This document shows positions 8,576 to 16,968 of a DNA stretch of 64,000 bases, piece after piece. Position 1 is the stretch's first letter, and each line of letters begins with the position of its first letter. A program made the position numbers and the translations under genes. The stretch lies in the NCBI GenBank assembly GCA_965213905.1, contig OZ243922.1:2418001-2482000 (forward strand), in the 5' to 3' direction. Origin of the DNA: SIRX01 sp965213905. Its GTDB lineage: Bacteria > Actinomycetota > Rubrobacteria > Rubrobacterales > Rubrobacteraceae. The notes under the pieces are model-generated. The model saw only the letters and a list, made by a program, of their open reading frames with translations, was not told the DNA's origin and did not search any database.

Positions 8576-8923
8576 ATCGACACTTACGAAGCCATGCTCA
8601 TAGTCATCCCCGAACTCGACGAAGAACAGGTCGAGAGCACGCTCGCACGGTTCCGCACCGTGATCGAGCGAACGGGCGGCGAAGTAACGGAGACCAACCA
8701 CTGGGGCCGCCGGAAGCTGGCCTACGAAATAGACCACCGGACGGACGGCTTCTACAGCATTATGAATTTTACCGCCGGGGAGCGAACCCTCGTAGAACTG
8801 AAGCGCATCCTGCGGGTCTCCGACGACGTGCTCCGGCACATGGTGGTCAAGCTGCCGGAGGACTACGCCAAGCCGTCGCAGGAGCCCGAGGAATCGGCCG
8901 CGGCCGCCCAGGTCTCCGGCTAG
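8576..8923 (+). CDS. rpsF: 30S ribosomal protein S6, apparent AUC start
   Basis: S6 is about 115 residues and binds 16S rRNA together with S18 in the small-subunit platform. The protein begins DTYEAMLIVIPELDEEQ, matching the S6 N-terminal strand, and carries the family's RKLAYEIDHRTDGFY segment. S6 proteins conventionally start M-x-x-Y-E, so the initiator should be the codon before DTYE. Here that codon is ATC (8576–8578). AGGAGG (8564–8569) sits exactly six bases upstream, which supports initiation at AUC. The alternatives are GTG 8531, which adds 15 unrelated residues and overlaps the leader hairpin, or an internal ATG at 8594 that would delete strand one. It is the first gene of rpsF–rpsR–rplI, and the ssb gene normally following it is missing. 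Confidence 0.9.
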   Translation: MDTYEAMLIVIPELDEEQVESTLARFRTVIERTGGEVTETNHWGRRKLAYEIDHRTDGFYSIMNFTAGERTLVELKRILRVSDDVLRHMVVKLPEDYAKPSQEPEESAAAAQVSG

Positions 8924-8947
8924 ATGAAGAATCAGGAGGTTCTGTAA

Positions 8948-9202
8948 ATGGGACAACGCAGGAGAAGAGGCCCGGACAAGGGCGACCGGCCAGTAAAAAA
9001 TCGGCCGTGCATTTTCTGCCAGGAGAACATTAGCTACGTGGACTATAAGGACTACAACATGCTCCGGCGCTTTACTTCGGAGCGGGGTAAGATCCGGGCG
9101 CGCCGGGTTACGGGGTTGTGTCCCCAGCATCAGCGCGAAGCCGCGTCGGCCATAAAGCGCGCCCGCGAGATGGCGCTTCTGGCCTACGTAGCGGGACAGT
9201 AG
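8948..9202 (+). CDS. rpsR: 30S ribosomal protein S18, zinc-binding form
   Basis: An 84-residue S18, partner of S6 in the 30S platform. The core DYKDYNMLRRFTSERGKI and the basic C-terminal helix AIKRAREMALL are typical. CIFC near residue 26 together with CPQH near residue 64 gives a CxxC…CxxH set. This is the 'C+' type of S18 expected to bind zinc, as opposed to paralogues that lost the cysteines in zinc-limited growth. A good AGGAGG-like site precedes ATG 8948. Only 24 bp separate it from rpsF, with no room for ssb. Confidence 0.96.
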   Translation: MGQRRRRGPDKGDRPVKNRPCIFCQENISYVDYKDYNMLRRFTSERGKIRARRVTGLCPQHQREAASAIKRAREMALLAYVAGQ

Positions 9203-9212
9203 GAGGAAGCCC

Positions 9213-9662
9213 ATGCAGGTAATACTGACTCAAGACGTAGAGAAGATCGGTCAGCGCGGGGACATCGTAGACGTGAGCCGGGGCTACGTCCGCAACTTCC
9301 TCGTGCCCCGCGACCTGGCCGAGGTGGCCACCCCCGCCAAGATGGAGGAAGCCCGCCGTCAAATGGAGGAGGCCGAGGAGCGCGAGCGCCGCCTGGCCGA
9401 GCGGTCGGAGGAGATCGCCGCGACCCTCAACAAGAGCGTCATAACCATCGAGGCCCGCACCGGCGAAGACGAGCGGCTCTTCGGCTCCGTCACCGCCGCA
9501 AATATCGCCGACGCCATCCAACGGGCGCGGGACGTTCGCGTAGACCGTCGCCGCGTCATGCTCGACGAACCCATAAAGTCCCTCGGTACCCACCAGGTAC
9601 CGGTCCAGGTCCACGGCGACGTCCAGGCCAGCGTAAAAGTCATCGTCGTACCCAAACTGTAG
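9213..9662 (+). CDS. rplI: 50S ribosomal protein L9
   Basis: A 149-residue L9, full length. The N-terminal domain MQVILTQDVEKIGQRGDIVDV with GYVRNFLVP is the rRNA-binding signature. A long charged connecting helix (KMEEARRQMEEAEERERR) and the C-terminal domain ending VKVIVVPKL follow. It is 10 bp downstream of rpsR with AGGAGG before ATG 9213. A strong terminator ends the operon at about 9740. Confidence 0.97.
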   Translation: MQVILTQDVEKIGQRGDIVDVSRGYVRNFLVPRDLAEVATPAKMEEARRQMEEAEERERRLAERSEEIAATLNKSVITIEARTGEDERLFGSVTAANIADAIQRARDVRVDRRRVMLDEPIKSLGTHQVPVQVHGDVQASVKVIVVPKL

Positions 9663-9710
9663 CTCTACCTGAGGTTTATGTAATACCTCGACCAGAGGCT
9701 TAGGAATAAA

Positions 9711-9742
9711 GGCCCCGATTCTATTGTATCGGGGCCTTTTTT
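9711..9742 (+). terminator. Rho-independent terminator after rplI
   Basis: A perfect nine-base-pair stem GGCCCCGAT (9711–9719) with ATCGGGGCC (9728–9736), an eight-base loop and a run of six T. It separates the ribosomal-protein operon from dnaB and runs into the first bases of the longest dnaB frame, which argues against starts before 9742. Confidence 0.93.
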
Positions 9743-9758
9743 GCTGCATATTAGGGAG

Positions 9759-12623
9759 ATGGAACGGCGGGGAAGAATTCGGGAGGTAACCGGCGGCGGC
9801 GACGCCGCGCGCGTACCGCCACACGACTTGGACGCCGAGCGGGCGGTTATCGGGGCGATGCTCGTCTCGGAATCCGCTGTGGCCGCTGTGGCGGAATCCA
9901 TCTCAGCCGAGGACTTTTACTCCGAGACCCACCGGGTTCTCTACCGGGCCATGATGCGGCTCTACGCCAAAGGCGATCCCATAGACCAGCTTACACTCCT
10001 GGACGAGTTGCGGGGTATGGACGAGGCAGACCGGGTCGGGGGGAGGGCCTACATCTTTCAGCTCGTGGAGAGCGTTCCAACGGCGGCCAACGCCTCCCGC
10101 TACGCCGAGATAGTTCGGGGCAAGGCGCTTCTCCGGTCCATAATAGACGCCGGCAGCCGCATCGCCGACGACGCCTTCCGCGAACCCGACGACGTAAACG
10201 AAGCCCTCGACGCCGCCGAACAGTTAGTGTACAGCGTCTCCAACCGGACGCTCCGGGAGAGGCTGTCGCCGGTCTCCGAGCTGGCGCCGGGCGCCCTGGA
10301 GATGATACAGCGCCTCTACGAGTCCGAGGGCGAGGTAACGGGCGTCGAGACGGGGTTCGAGGACCTGGACCGTTTAACCACCGGTTTCCACAACAGCGAC
10401 CTCGTCGTGCTGGCCGCGAGACCGGCGATGGGCAAGTGTCTCAGCGCGGACGCGGAGATCGTGCAGAAAGATGGCAGCGTTAGTACTATCGAGCAACTCG
10501 TGAAAAGGGGGGACGCCCGGCTGATGACCCTCGGGGACAACCTCAAGTTTTCCTGGACGCGGCCGAGCGCTTACATAGACGATGGAGTCAAGCCGGTATT
10601 CGAGGTGTCTACCCGGCTGGGGCGGAAAATCAAGACCACGATAACCCATCCTTTTCTTACGGTGGAGGGGTGGAAGAAGCTCGGTGAACTGTCGGTAGGA
10701 GAGCCCGTGGCGGTTCCGCGCCGGACTCCGGTTTTCGGTGACGATCCTATTGGAGAGCACCGGATCAAGCTGCTGGGCTATATGTTGGGTGATGGGGGTC
10801 TCACGAACACCTCGCCCCGCTTCACCAATTCCAACCGTAAGATCCGGGAAGACTTCGTGGAGGCCGTGAAGGCTTTCGGGGGCTTGTGTGTTCGTGAAGA
10901 AAGCTCCAACGGCACACGTACACCCTCGCTTTGCGTGTCCGCCGATCTGGCGGCGACGAGAAGGTGTCGTGCGTCGTTCGCAACAAAATTCGATCGGGCT
11001 GTTTGCAACTCTACGCGATCGGCCCGCGAGATCGCCGAGCATATCGGGGTCAGTCCTGCTTCACTGGTCAACTGGCGTCGGGGAAGGACCGTGCCGGATA
11101 GGGATGCTTTCAGCAAACTTCGTGAGACGTTGGCTGCGGATGCCGTAGTTCTCGACGCGCCCGGGCTGGACCGGGCCCGCAAGAACGTCCCGAACAGCCT
11201 AATGCGGTGGATGGAGGATATAGGACTGCGAGGGTGCCGGGCGAAAGACAAGTTCGTTCCGGAGTGCGTTTTCCGCGTTCCGCAAGAAGAGCTATCGCTG
11301 TTCCTCAACCGTCTCTTCGCGACGGACGGCTGGGCAACCGTTCTGGCTACCGGGCAGGCGCAGCTTGGTTACTGCACCGTTAGCGAGAAGCTTGCGCGGC
11401 AAGTTCAACACCTGCTGCTGAGGTTCGGTGTTGTGGCTTCGCTCCTAAAACGTTCCGTCAAGTATGGGGATTCGCGGCGCGCGGCTTACCAGTTGAACAT
11501 TACTGATGCGGACTCTATGCGCAACTTCGTCGAAGAAATCGGTATCTTCGGCAAGGAAGAGGCCATCCAACTCGTCGCCGAAGCGCTGGAACATAGAGAA
11601 CCTCATGTCAACCGAGACCTCGTACCGCGGGAAGCCTGGAAATTGATCTCTGAAGTTCGCCAGGACGAATCCTGGGCGGCTTTGGCGCGGCGTATGGGCT
11701 ACGGTCCCGGCCATAACTTTCATGTTGGGAAAAGGTCTCTCTCACGGGGTCGCTTCGCCCGGTTTGCTAAGGCGCTAGAAGATCCGGGCCTGCAAAACCT
11801 CGCAGAGAGCGACGTGTACTGGGATGAGATCGTCAGCATTGAACCACTCGGGAACCAACAAGTCTACGATCTGACCATCCCCGTGACCCACAACTTTGTC
11901 GCTAACGACATCTGTGTTCACAACACGGCATTCGCCCTCAACGCGATCTGGCACGCGGCGGGCGTGGAAGAGCTGCCGGTGGCGATCTTCAGTTTGGAGA
12001 TGAGCAAAGAGCAGCTCGTGCAGAGGCTCATCTCTCAGACGACGCGGATCCCGACGCAGGATTTGAGGAGCGGCAACGTCCGGGCCGAGGATTGGCCGAA
12101 GCTGGTGCGGGGGGTGGCGGAGGTCAGTGGGGCGCCCATCTGGATCGACGACACGGCGGGGATCAACCTGATGGAGATGCGGGCGAAGGTCCGGCGGCTT
12201 TCCAGCCGCCTCAACGCCCAGGACGAGAAGCCGCTCTCGCTCGTCGTGGTGGATTATCTGCAGCTCATGATCGGCAACAGTCGCGAAAACCGCCAACAGG
12301 AGATAGCAGAGATCTCCCGCGGCCTCAAAGTCCTCGCCCGCGACCTCGACGTGCCGGTGCTCGCCATAGCCCAGCTCTCCCGCGCCGTAGAATCCCGTCA
12401 CGACAAGCGCCCAATGCTCTCGGATTTGCGAGATTCTGGCGCTATAGAACAAGATGCCGATATGGTAATGTTTCTCTACCGCGACGAATACTACAACCCC
12501 GACTCCGACGACAAGGGCATCGCCGAGGTCATCGTCGGCAAGCACCGCAACGGGCCGACCGGCAAGACCCAGCTCGCGTGGCTGGAGCAGTACACCAAAT
12601 TTGCCTCGCTGGCGCGGCGCTAA
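9759..12623 (+). CDS. dnaB: replicative DNA helicase DnaB, intein-containing precursor
   Basis: DnaB is the ring-shaped hexameric helicase that unwinds DNA at the replication fork. The precursor is 954 residues from ATG 9759: N-extein 226, intein 496, C-extein 232, giving a spliced helicase of 458 residues. The N-terminal domain has VPPHDLDAERAVIGAML. The RecA-like domain has ARPAMGK|TAFALN, Walker B SLVVVDYLQLM and the DnaB C-terminal motif GAIEQDADMVMFLYRDEYY. The intein sits between Lys and Thr of the Walker A motif, so no ATPase is possible without splicing. The frame also has a TTG at 9741, but that lies in the terminator T-run. The ribosome-binding site is weak. The next gene starts within 10 bp. 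Confidence 0.96.
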   Translation: MERRGRIREVTGGGDAARVPPHDLDAERAVIGAMLVSESAVAAVAESISAEDFYSETHRVLYRAMMRLYAKGDPIDQLTLLDELRGMDEADRVGGRAYIFQLVESVPTAANASRYAEIVRGKALLRSIIDAGSRIADDAFREPDDVNEALDAAEQLVYSVSNRTLRERLSPVSELAPGALEMIQRLYESEGEVTGVETGFEDLDRLTTGFHNSDLVVLAARPAMGKCLSADAEIVQKDGSVSTIEQLVKRGDARLMTLGDNLKFSWTRPSAYIDDGVKPVFEVSTRLGRKIKTTITHPFLTVEGWKKLGELSVGEPVAVPRRTPVFGDDPIGEHRIKLLGYMLGDGGLTNTSPRFTNSNRKIREDFVEAVKAFGGLCVREESSNGTRTPSLCVSADLAATRRCRASFATKFDRAVCNSTRSAREIAEHIGVSPASLVNWRRGRTVPDRDAFSKLRETLAADAVVLDAPGLDRARKNVPNSLMRWMEDIGLRGCRAKDKFVPECVFRVPQEELSLFLNRLFATDGWATVLATGQAQLGYCTVSEKLARQVQHLLLRFGVVASLLKRSVKYGDSRRAAYQLNITDADSMRNFVEEIGIFGKEEAIQLVAEALEHREPHVNRDLVPREAWKLISEVRQDESWAALARRMGYGPGHNFHVGKRSLSRGRFARFAKALEDPGLQNLAESDVYWDEIVSIEPLGNQQVYDLTIPVTHNFVANDICVHNTAFALNAIWHAAGVEELPVAIFSLEMSKEQLVQRLISQTTRIPTQDLRSGNVRAEDWPKLVRGVAEVSGAPIWIDDTAGINLMEMRAKVRRLSSRLNAQDEKPLSLVVVDYLQLMIGNSRENRQQEIAEISRGLKVLARDLDVPVLAIAQLSRAVESRHDKRPMLSDLRDSGAIEQDADMVMFLYRDEYYNPDSDDKGIAEVIVGKHRNGPTGKTQLAWLEQYTKFASLARR
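10437..11924 (+). mobile_element. DnaB intein (496 aa) with LAGLIDADG homing endonuclease
   Basis: A protein-splicing element inserted in frame between GK and T of the DnaB P-loop. It begins CLSADAEIV (Cys1, block A), has block B TTITHPFL (about residues 67–74), and ends with VYDLTIPVTHNF (block F) and NDICVHN (block G). The first extein residue after it is Thr, a legal +1 nucleophile. Two LAGLIDADG motifs, LLGYMLGDGG (about 112–121) and LFATDGW (about 293–299), identify a homing endonuclease with its catalytic Asp residues present. Between them, at about residues 193–233, is a helix-turn-helix-like insert (AREIAEHIGVSPASLVNWRR). All splicing residues are present, so it should be active; the endonuclease also looks intact. 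Confidence 0.96.
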
Positions 12624-12630
12624 CCGCGGT

Positions 12631-13092
12631 TTGGTCCCGAAGTTCGACTATTCGCTCGACTTTCAGAACACGAACTTCCGCGAGCAGCCGCACCTTTACA
12701 GGGTTGGAAAAGGCGAGCAGGGAGTCTTGCTCGTCGAGCCGTACAAGTCGGAGATCCTGCCGTATTGGCGGTTCAAGACGGAGGCGGTCGCCCGGGAGTC
12801 TGCGGAGAGCATCTACGCGCTGTTTTTAGACTACAAGCGGCAGGATGATTTCGTCGGTATGGACATGGCGAGGAAGTTCTTGCAGATGGGCTACACCCGG
12901 GCGCGCCGTTACGCCAACCACCGCTACGGCAGGAAGTACGACGCCCGGGGCGGGGTGCTCCCGCAGGAGCCCGACGCGCTCGACAACGAGAAAGCCCGCG
13001 CCGCCCGCGTGTTCTACGAGAAGTACTTGCTCGTCAGAGAAGACGAACGTTACAAGCGGCGCCGGAAAGACTGGTCCGGCAAGTACGGGTAG
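12631..13092 (+). CDS. DUF4385 family protein
   Basis: A protein of about 153 residues without signal peptide or membrane segment. It begins VPKFDYSLDFQNTNFREQP and contains LYRVGKGEQGVLLVEPYKSE and FVGMDMARKFLQMGYTRARR. I recognise this as the DUF4385 pattern; no biochemical function is established for the family. The probable start is TTG 12631, seven bases after the dnaB stop; the frame is open further upstream inside dnaB. No good ribosome-binding site is visible, so translational coupling to dnaB is likely. The C-terminus is very basic (ERYKRRRKDW), which would suit nucleic-acid contact, but that is only a suggestion. Confidence 0.8.
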   Translation: MVPKFDYSLDFQNTNFREQPHLYRVGKGEQGVLLVEPYKSEILPYWRFKTEAVARESAESIYALFLDYKRQDDFVGMDMARKFLQMGYTRARRYANHRYGRKYDARGGVLPQEPDALDNEKARAARVFYEKYLLVREDERYKRRRKDWSGKYG

Positions 13093-13181
13093 CGTCGGAG
13101 GGCGGTTCTTCCGACAGCAGAATAAGCCCGTCCCGTACATAATGTTTTGGCGGTCTGGCGTGCGAAAGGAGATGGAACGAC

Positions 13182-13814
13182 TTGGATGGGGCAGCATTAG
13201 TTTTGTTTCTTACGGCTTCGCTGGTGGTGATCCTGGCGCCGGGGCCGGACAACATCCTCGTACTTACCCGCGGCGTGACGCTGGGCCGCCGGGCCGCGCT
13301 CGTCTCGGCGGCCGGCGCGAGCACGGGGCTCGTGTGCCACTCGTTGTTCGCGGCGGCCGGGCTCTCGGCCGTGTTGGCAAGCTCGGCGACGGCCTACACG
13401 ATGGTCAAGTACGTTGGGGCGGCTTACCTGATCTACCTGGGCATAAAGTCATTGCTCGACCGGGAAAGGTTCGTGTTTCCCCCTGGGGACAGGCCAGCTC
13501 TGGGCCTCCGCAGCGTCTACGGTCAGGCCGTCGTTTCCAACGTCTTCAACCCCAAGATAGCGGTCTTCTTTCTGGCGTACCTGCCGCAGTTCGCCAACCG
13601 GGTGGCGGAGATCGGCGTGACGCTGCAGCTTCTCCTCCTCGGGTTGGCTTTCGCGCTCTCGACGTGGACGCTCTTCAGCTTCGTCGCCTATTTCTCGGGC
13701 GCCCTGGGCGGCTGGCTGAGACACCGGCCCCGGGCGGCCAACGGCCTGAGTTGGCTGACCGGCGGCGTGCTGGTGGGCCTGGGACTGCGGCTGGCCTGGC
13801 CCGAGCGCCGCTGA
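13182..13814 (+). CDS. LysE/RhtB family amino-acid exporter
   Basis: A 210-residue membrane protein with about six transmembrane helices. The N-terminal hallmark VVILAPGPDNILVLTRGVTLGRRAAL matches the LysE/RhtB motif (PGPxxxxVxxxGxxxGxRAG). A second family region is NVFNPKIAVFFLAYLPQF. The family exports amino acids such as homoserine, threonine or lysine; the substrate here cannot be predicted. The start is TTG 13182 (AAGGAG 10 bases upstream). It converges with fabI, with only 16 bp between stop codons and no obvious shared terminator. Confidence 0.9.
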   Translation: MDGAALVLFLTASLVVILAPGPDNILVLTRGVTLGRRAALVSAAGASTGLVCHSLFAAAGLSAVLASSATAYTMVKYVGAAYLIYLGIKSLLDRERFVFPPGDRPALGLRSVYGQAVVSNVFNPKIAVFFLAYLPQFANRVAEIGVTLQLLLLGLAFALSTWTLFSFVAYFSGALGGWLRHRPRAANGLSWLTGGVLVGLGLRLAWPERR

Positions 13815-13830
13815 CCGGCGGCGCCGAAAG

Positions 13831-14610
13831 CTACTTTATCGCAGCACCCATCGCGTGGTAGCCGCCGTCTACGTGGATTAACTCCCCGGTCGTGGCCGGC
13901 CACCAGTCGGAGAGCAGGCTAACGACCGAACGCCCGACGGGCTCTGGGTCGGTGGTCTCCCAGCCCAGAGGAGCCTGACGCCCCCATTCGCCTTCGATGC
14001 TCTCGAAGCCGCTAATGCCTTTGGCGGCCAGGGTTTTTACCGGACCGGCGGAGATGAGGTTTACCCGGATGCCGCGTTCCCCAAGGTCGCGGGCCAGGTA
14101 GCGGGAGGTGCTCTCCAGGGCGGCCTTTGCGACGCCCATCCAGTCGTAAGCGGGCCAGGCGACGCGGGCGTCGAAGTCGAGGCCGACGATGGAGGAGCCG
14201 GGCTTCATGAGGTCCGAAAGGCCCACGGAGAGGGCTTTTAGCGAGTAGGCCGAGGTCTGGACGGCGGTCGCCACGGAGGGCCACTCGGCGGTCAGGAAGT
14301 TGCCGCCCAGGGCGTCATCGGGGGCGAAGGCGATGGCGTGAACGATGCCGTCCAGCTCGCCCCAGCGCCCTTTCAGGTCTTCGGCGACGGCTGCTATGTC
14401 TTCGGGCTTATTCGCGTCGAGCTCCAGTACGGGGGGCTCCGGGTCCAGCTTTTTCGCCGTGCGTTTGGTTAGGGAGGCGGCGCGGCCGAAGCCGCTCAAG
14501 GCGATGTCCGCCCCCTGCTCTGCCGCGAGCCGCGCGACGGAGTACGCGATAGAACGCCGGTCTAGGACGCCGGTTACCAGTATTTTCTTGCCCTCCAGAA
14601 GCCCAGCCAC
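13831..14610 (-). CDS. fabI: enoyl-[acyl-carrier-protein] reductase (NADH), InhA-like
   Basis: A short-chain dehydrogenase family enzyme that reduces enoyl-ACP in the last step of each fatty-acid elongation cycle. It is 259 residues from GTG 14610, which has GAGGAGG six bases upstream; the longer ATG frame lacks a site. The N-terminus AGLLEGKKILVTGV and LSGF give the NAD site. The catalytic pair is Tyr and Lys in PAYDWMGVAK (Y-x6-K), and SAGPVKTLAAKGI is the substrate-loop segment. SIVGLDFDARVAWPAYDWM closely resembles mycobacterial InhA. It is read from the same strand as the LtaS-like gene 75 bp upstream. Confidence 0.95.
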   Translation of the reverse strand: MAGLLEGKKILVTGVLDRRSIAYSVARLAAEQGADIALSGFGRAASLTKRTAKKLDPEPPVLELDANKPEDIAAVAEDLKGRWGELDGIVHAIAFAPDDALGGNFLTAEWPSVATAVQTSAYSLKALSVGLSDLMKPGSSIVGLDFDARVAWPAYDWMGVAKAALESTSRYLARDLGERGIRVNLISAGPVKTLAAKGISGFESIEGEWGRQAPLGWETTDPEPVGRSVVSLLSDWWPATTGELIHVDGGYHAMGAAIK

Positions 14611-14684
14611 TTCATCCTCCTCGTAGACCTGCAGACCGGCCAAAGTCTACGGGATAAGCTTCTTCGTGACCAGCGGGACGGGGA

Positions 14685-16646
14685 CTACTCCGTCGAGCCC
14701 CCGCCGTAGAGGTGTTTTTCGTAAGACGACTCGACCCGCGCCTGCCAGGACAGCAAGTTGTAGCGGAGCCCTTCGAGCTTCTCGGGGCTTTGGTCGTCGA
14801 TCAGGTTCTCCTTCTCTAAGGGGTCTTTCGAGAGGTCGAAGTACTCTTCTTCTTTGTTGCCGTAGTAGTAGATGTATTTCTTGGAGCCCTTTACGCTCGC
14901 CAGGCAGCGGTTCTCCTGGTAGCAACTCGCCATGAGCTCCCGGTCTTCGGGTGGGTCCAGAGCGGAAGCCCCGGGATACGTACCACCTTCTATGTCGTAG
15001 CCGAGCAGGCCCGTTACCGTGGGGAGGATGTCGAGTAGGTTGACCGGGGCCTCTACCCTGCCAGCGTCCTGAGGTTTCTTGGGGTCGTGGACGATAAACG
15101 GTACCCGGAGCCCTTCGTTGTAGATCACGTTGTCGTGCTGGCGCAGGCCGTGCTCGCCGAAACCTTCGCCGTGGTCGCCGGCGATCACGAACACCGTGTC
15201 CTCGTACAACCCGAGCTCTTTGTATTGATCGAAGAGGTTCTCCAGAAAGCGGTCCTGATAGCGCACGGTGTTGAGGTAATCGTTCAGTTCCTCGTCCTCG
15301 GAGAACTGTTTTTCGCCGTAGCGATCCGGCACGGTGTAGTCGTGGTGCGCGGTTACGGTGAGATAGGTCGCCAGAAACGGCCGGCCCTCGTCCTTTTTCA
15401 GCCATTCCTCACTCGGCCCGAGCATTACGTCGTCTTCATAGCCGAAGTAGTTGACCTCCTCGAAGCTTTCTTTGTCCATCTCTTCTACCGGGAAGAAGTC
15501 GTCGTAGCCGAAATTCTCGACTAGCTGGCCGCGGCGCTCGAACTCTCCGGTCGCCGACTGGAAGAACGCGCTGCGGTAGTTCTGCTTCCCGAGCAACTCC
15601 GGCAAGCACCGGGCGGGGATCGCACCCGGCTCGGACTCTGTGTTGTTCGTATCCAACGGCGGGGCCGCGCCGCAGTTTCCGGCGACCATAGCTTTCGAGG
15701 TGTGGGGAACCACGGCATAAGCATTCTCCGCCACCAGGCTTTCTCCGGCCAGCTTGTCTAAAAACGGGGTTGTCTCCAGGTCTTCGTTGTAGGGCGTGGC
15801 CGACCGGGCGCGCGTGGACTCCAAAAACACCAGGACCACGTTGCGTTTGTCGGTTCCGGACGTTTTTGCCAGGGAGGTGTCTTTTAAGGAGTCCTCCGCG
15901 ACCAGGTTGGTTTTAATCTTTTGGAAGTCCGGCTGGTTTAGCTCGGAGAGGGCTATGTTGACCAGGGCGTCCCGGGAGAAATTATCGCTGGCGCCCGTGG
16001 CGCTCGGCAACGCGGCGAGCGAGCACAAAAAAACCGCCGCCGCGCACGCGGCGAGCGGGGCCCTCCAGGGTCTTCCCGGCGTCCGGAGCGGGGGGCGCCA
16101 CCGCCTCGTCAAAAGACGGGTTATCGCGGCCGGGCCGGCCACCACGTAAAAAAGAACCGCGAGTAGAAGCAGCCAGTGCAGCACCGAGGTCTCGGCGCCG
16201 ATTATCTTCCACGTTTCACCGAAAGACGAGAGCGAGAGCATTATAAAGCTGTAGTCCAGCGTCGAGCCCGTGGTTTTGTAGAAAAAGTGGGTGCTGGTAA
16301 CCAGCACGACCACCACCAGGGCCGATACGTGAAACAGTCCCAAAAGGACCCATCTAAAAACTCCCCGCCGGAACACGGAGAAAAGACCGATCCACAACAG
16401 CGCGTAACCCAGGTTGAAGAGCACATCGGAGCGCAACTGGTCTACAAAGCCCAACGGTCCCGGCAGGCTCAACTGGGTAAAAATGCGGACTATTTTCAAG
16501 GCGACGCTGTAGAAGGCCAGGGGGAGCAAAAGGCTCAGCAGGTAGACCCAGTCCCTCCGGACCAGAAGCCCCGACGAGAAAGCTACAATATGCTTTTTGA
16601 TACTCTTCCAGCGCATGAATGCGGGGGAGTTTAACAAAGATTTCAT
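14685..16646 (-). CDS. LtaS-like membrane sulfatase-family phosphotransferase
   Basis: A 653-residue protein: about five transmembrane helices in residues 32–215, then an extracellular alkaline-phosphatase-superfamily domain (about 265–640). VVLVFLEST supplies the first metal-binding acid. Thr in VVPHTSKAM (about residue 316) is at the nucleophile position used by lipoteichoic acid synthases rather than the Cys of true sulfatases. GDHGEGFGEHG gives the Asp-His metal ligands. Such enzymes transfer phosphoglycerol or related groups onto envelope glycolipids. The exact product here is unknown. The start ATG 16646 (MKSLLNSP) is preferred over an upstream frame to 16967 lacking hydrophobic or conserved sequence. 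The neighbour fabI downstream suggests an envelope-lipid context. Confidence 0.85.
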   Translation of the reverse strand: MKSLLNSPAFMRWKSIKKHIVAFSSGLLVRRDWVYLLSLLLPLAFYSVALKIVRIFTQLSLPGPLGFVDQLRSDVLFNLGYALLWIGLFSVFRRGVFRWVLLGLFHVSALVVVVLVTSTHFFYKTTGSTLDYSFIMLSLSSFGETWKIIGAETSVLHWLLLLAVLFYVVAGPAAITRLLTRRWRPPLRTPGRPWRAPLAACAAAVFLCSLAALPSATGASDNFSRDALVNIALSELNQPDFQKIKTNLVAEDSLKDTSLAKTSGTDKRNVVLVFLESTRARSATPYNEDLETTPFLDKLAGESLVAENAYAVVPHTSKAMVAGNCGAAPPLDTNNTESEPGAIPARCLPELLGKQNYRSAFFQSATGEFERRGQLVENFGYDDFFPVEEMDKESFEEVNYFGYEDDVMLGPSEEWLKKDEGRPFLATYLTVTAHHDYTVPDRYGEKQFSEDEELNDYLNTVRYQDRFLENLFDQYKELGLYEDTVFVIAGDHGEGFGEHGLRQHDNVIYNEGLRVPFIVHDPKKPQDAGRVEAPVNLLDILPTVTGLLGYDIEGGTYPGASALDPPEDRELMASCYQENRCLASVKGSKKYIYYYGNKEEEYFDLSKDPLEKENLIDDQSPEKLEGLRYNLLSWQARVESSYEKHLYGGGSTE

Positions 16647-16968
16647 GCCGCCGGCATCCTCGAAACCCCATCGTCGCCCACGGAACCCCGGCCCGGCGGA
16701 CGGGTTCGAGCCCGGGACATCGTCGGATCCTCCCAACAAAAGTGCCCCTAAGGAGGTGGTCGAAAAGCTGTCGGGGACTAGACCGGGTTGACCGGAGTTG
16801 AAAACAAAGCTACTTTGGTAAACGTGGCGACTTGAGGTTACTGTGGGGGTGTCGAAAGAAATAGAAAAGAGCCAAGAATTACCGTGCGGCTTAGTGGGTA
16901 AGAGTATGGAGGAGGCCAGAGGGAAAGGCCTGCAACAGAAGACGAAACCGGGAAAGGAAAAATTCACG
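16647..16968. other. intergenic region between ltaS-like gene and acs
   Basis: A divergent promoter region of 322 bp. It contains reading-frame extensions of both neighbours but no conserved-looking coding sequence. The plus strand between about 16840 and 16968 is purine-rich and may be the acs leader. I see no convincing promoter hexamers or riboswitch. Confidence 0.4.

Noticed and set aside
9741..9758. Upstream TTG start for dnaB
   Set aside because: It lies in the T-run of the rplI terminator and would not be transcribed from a dnaB promoter in a useful way.
10437..11924. dnaB insertion as a group I intron
   Set aside because: The insertion is in frame throughout and carries complete protein-splicing blocks.
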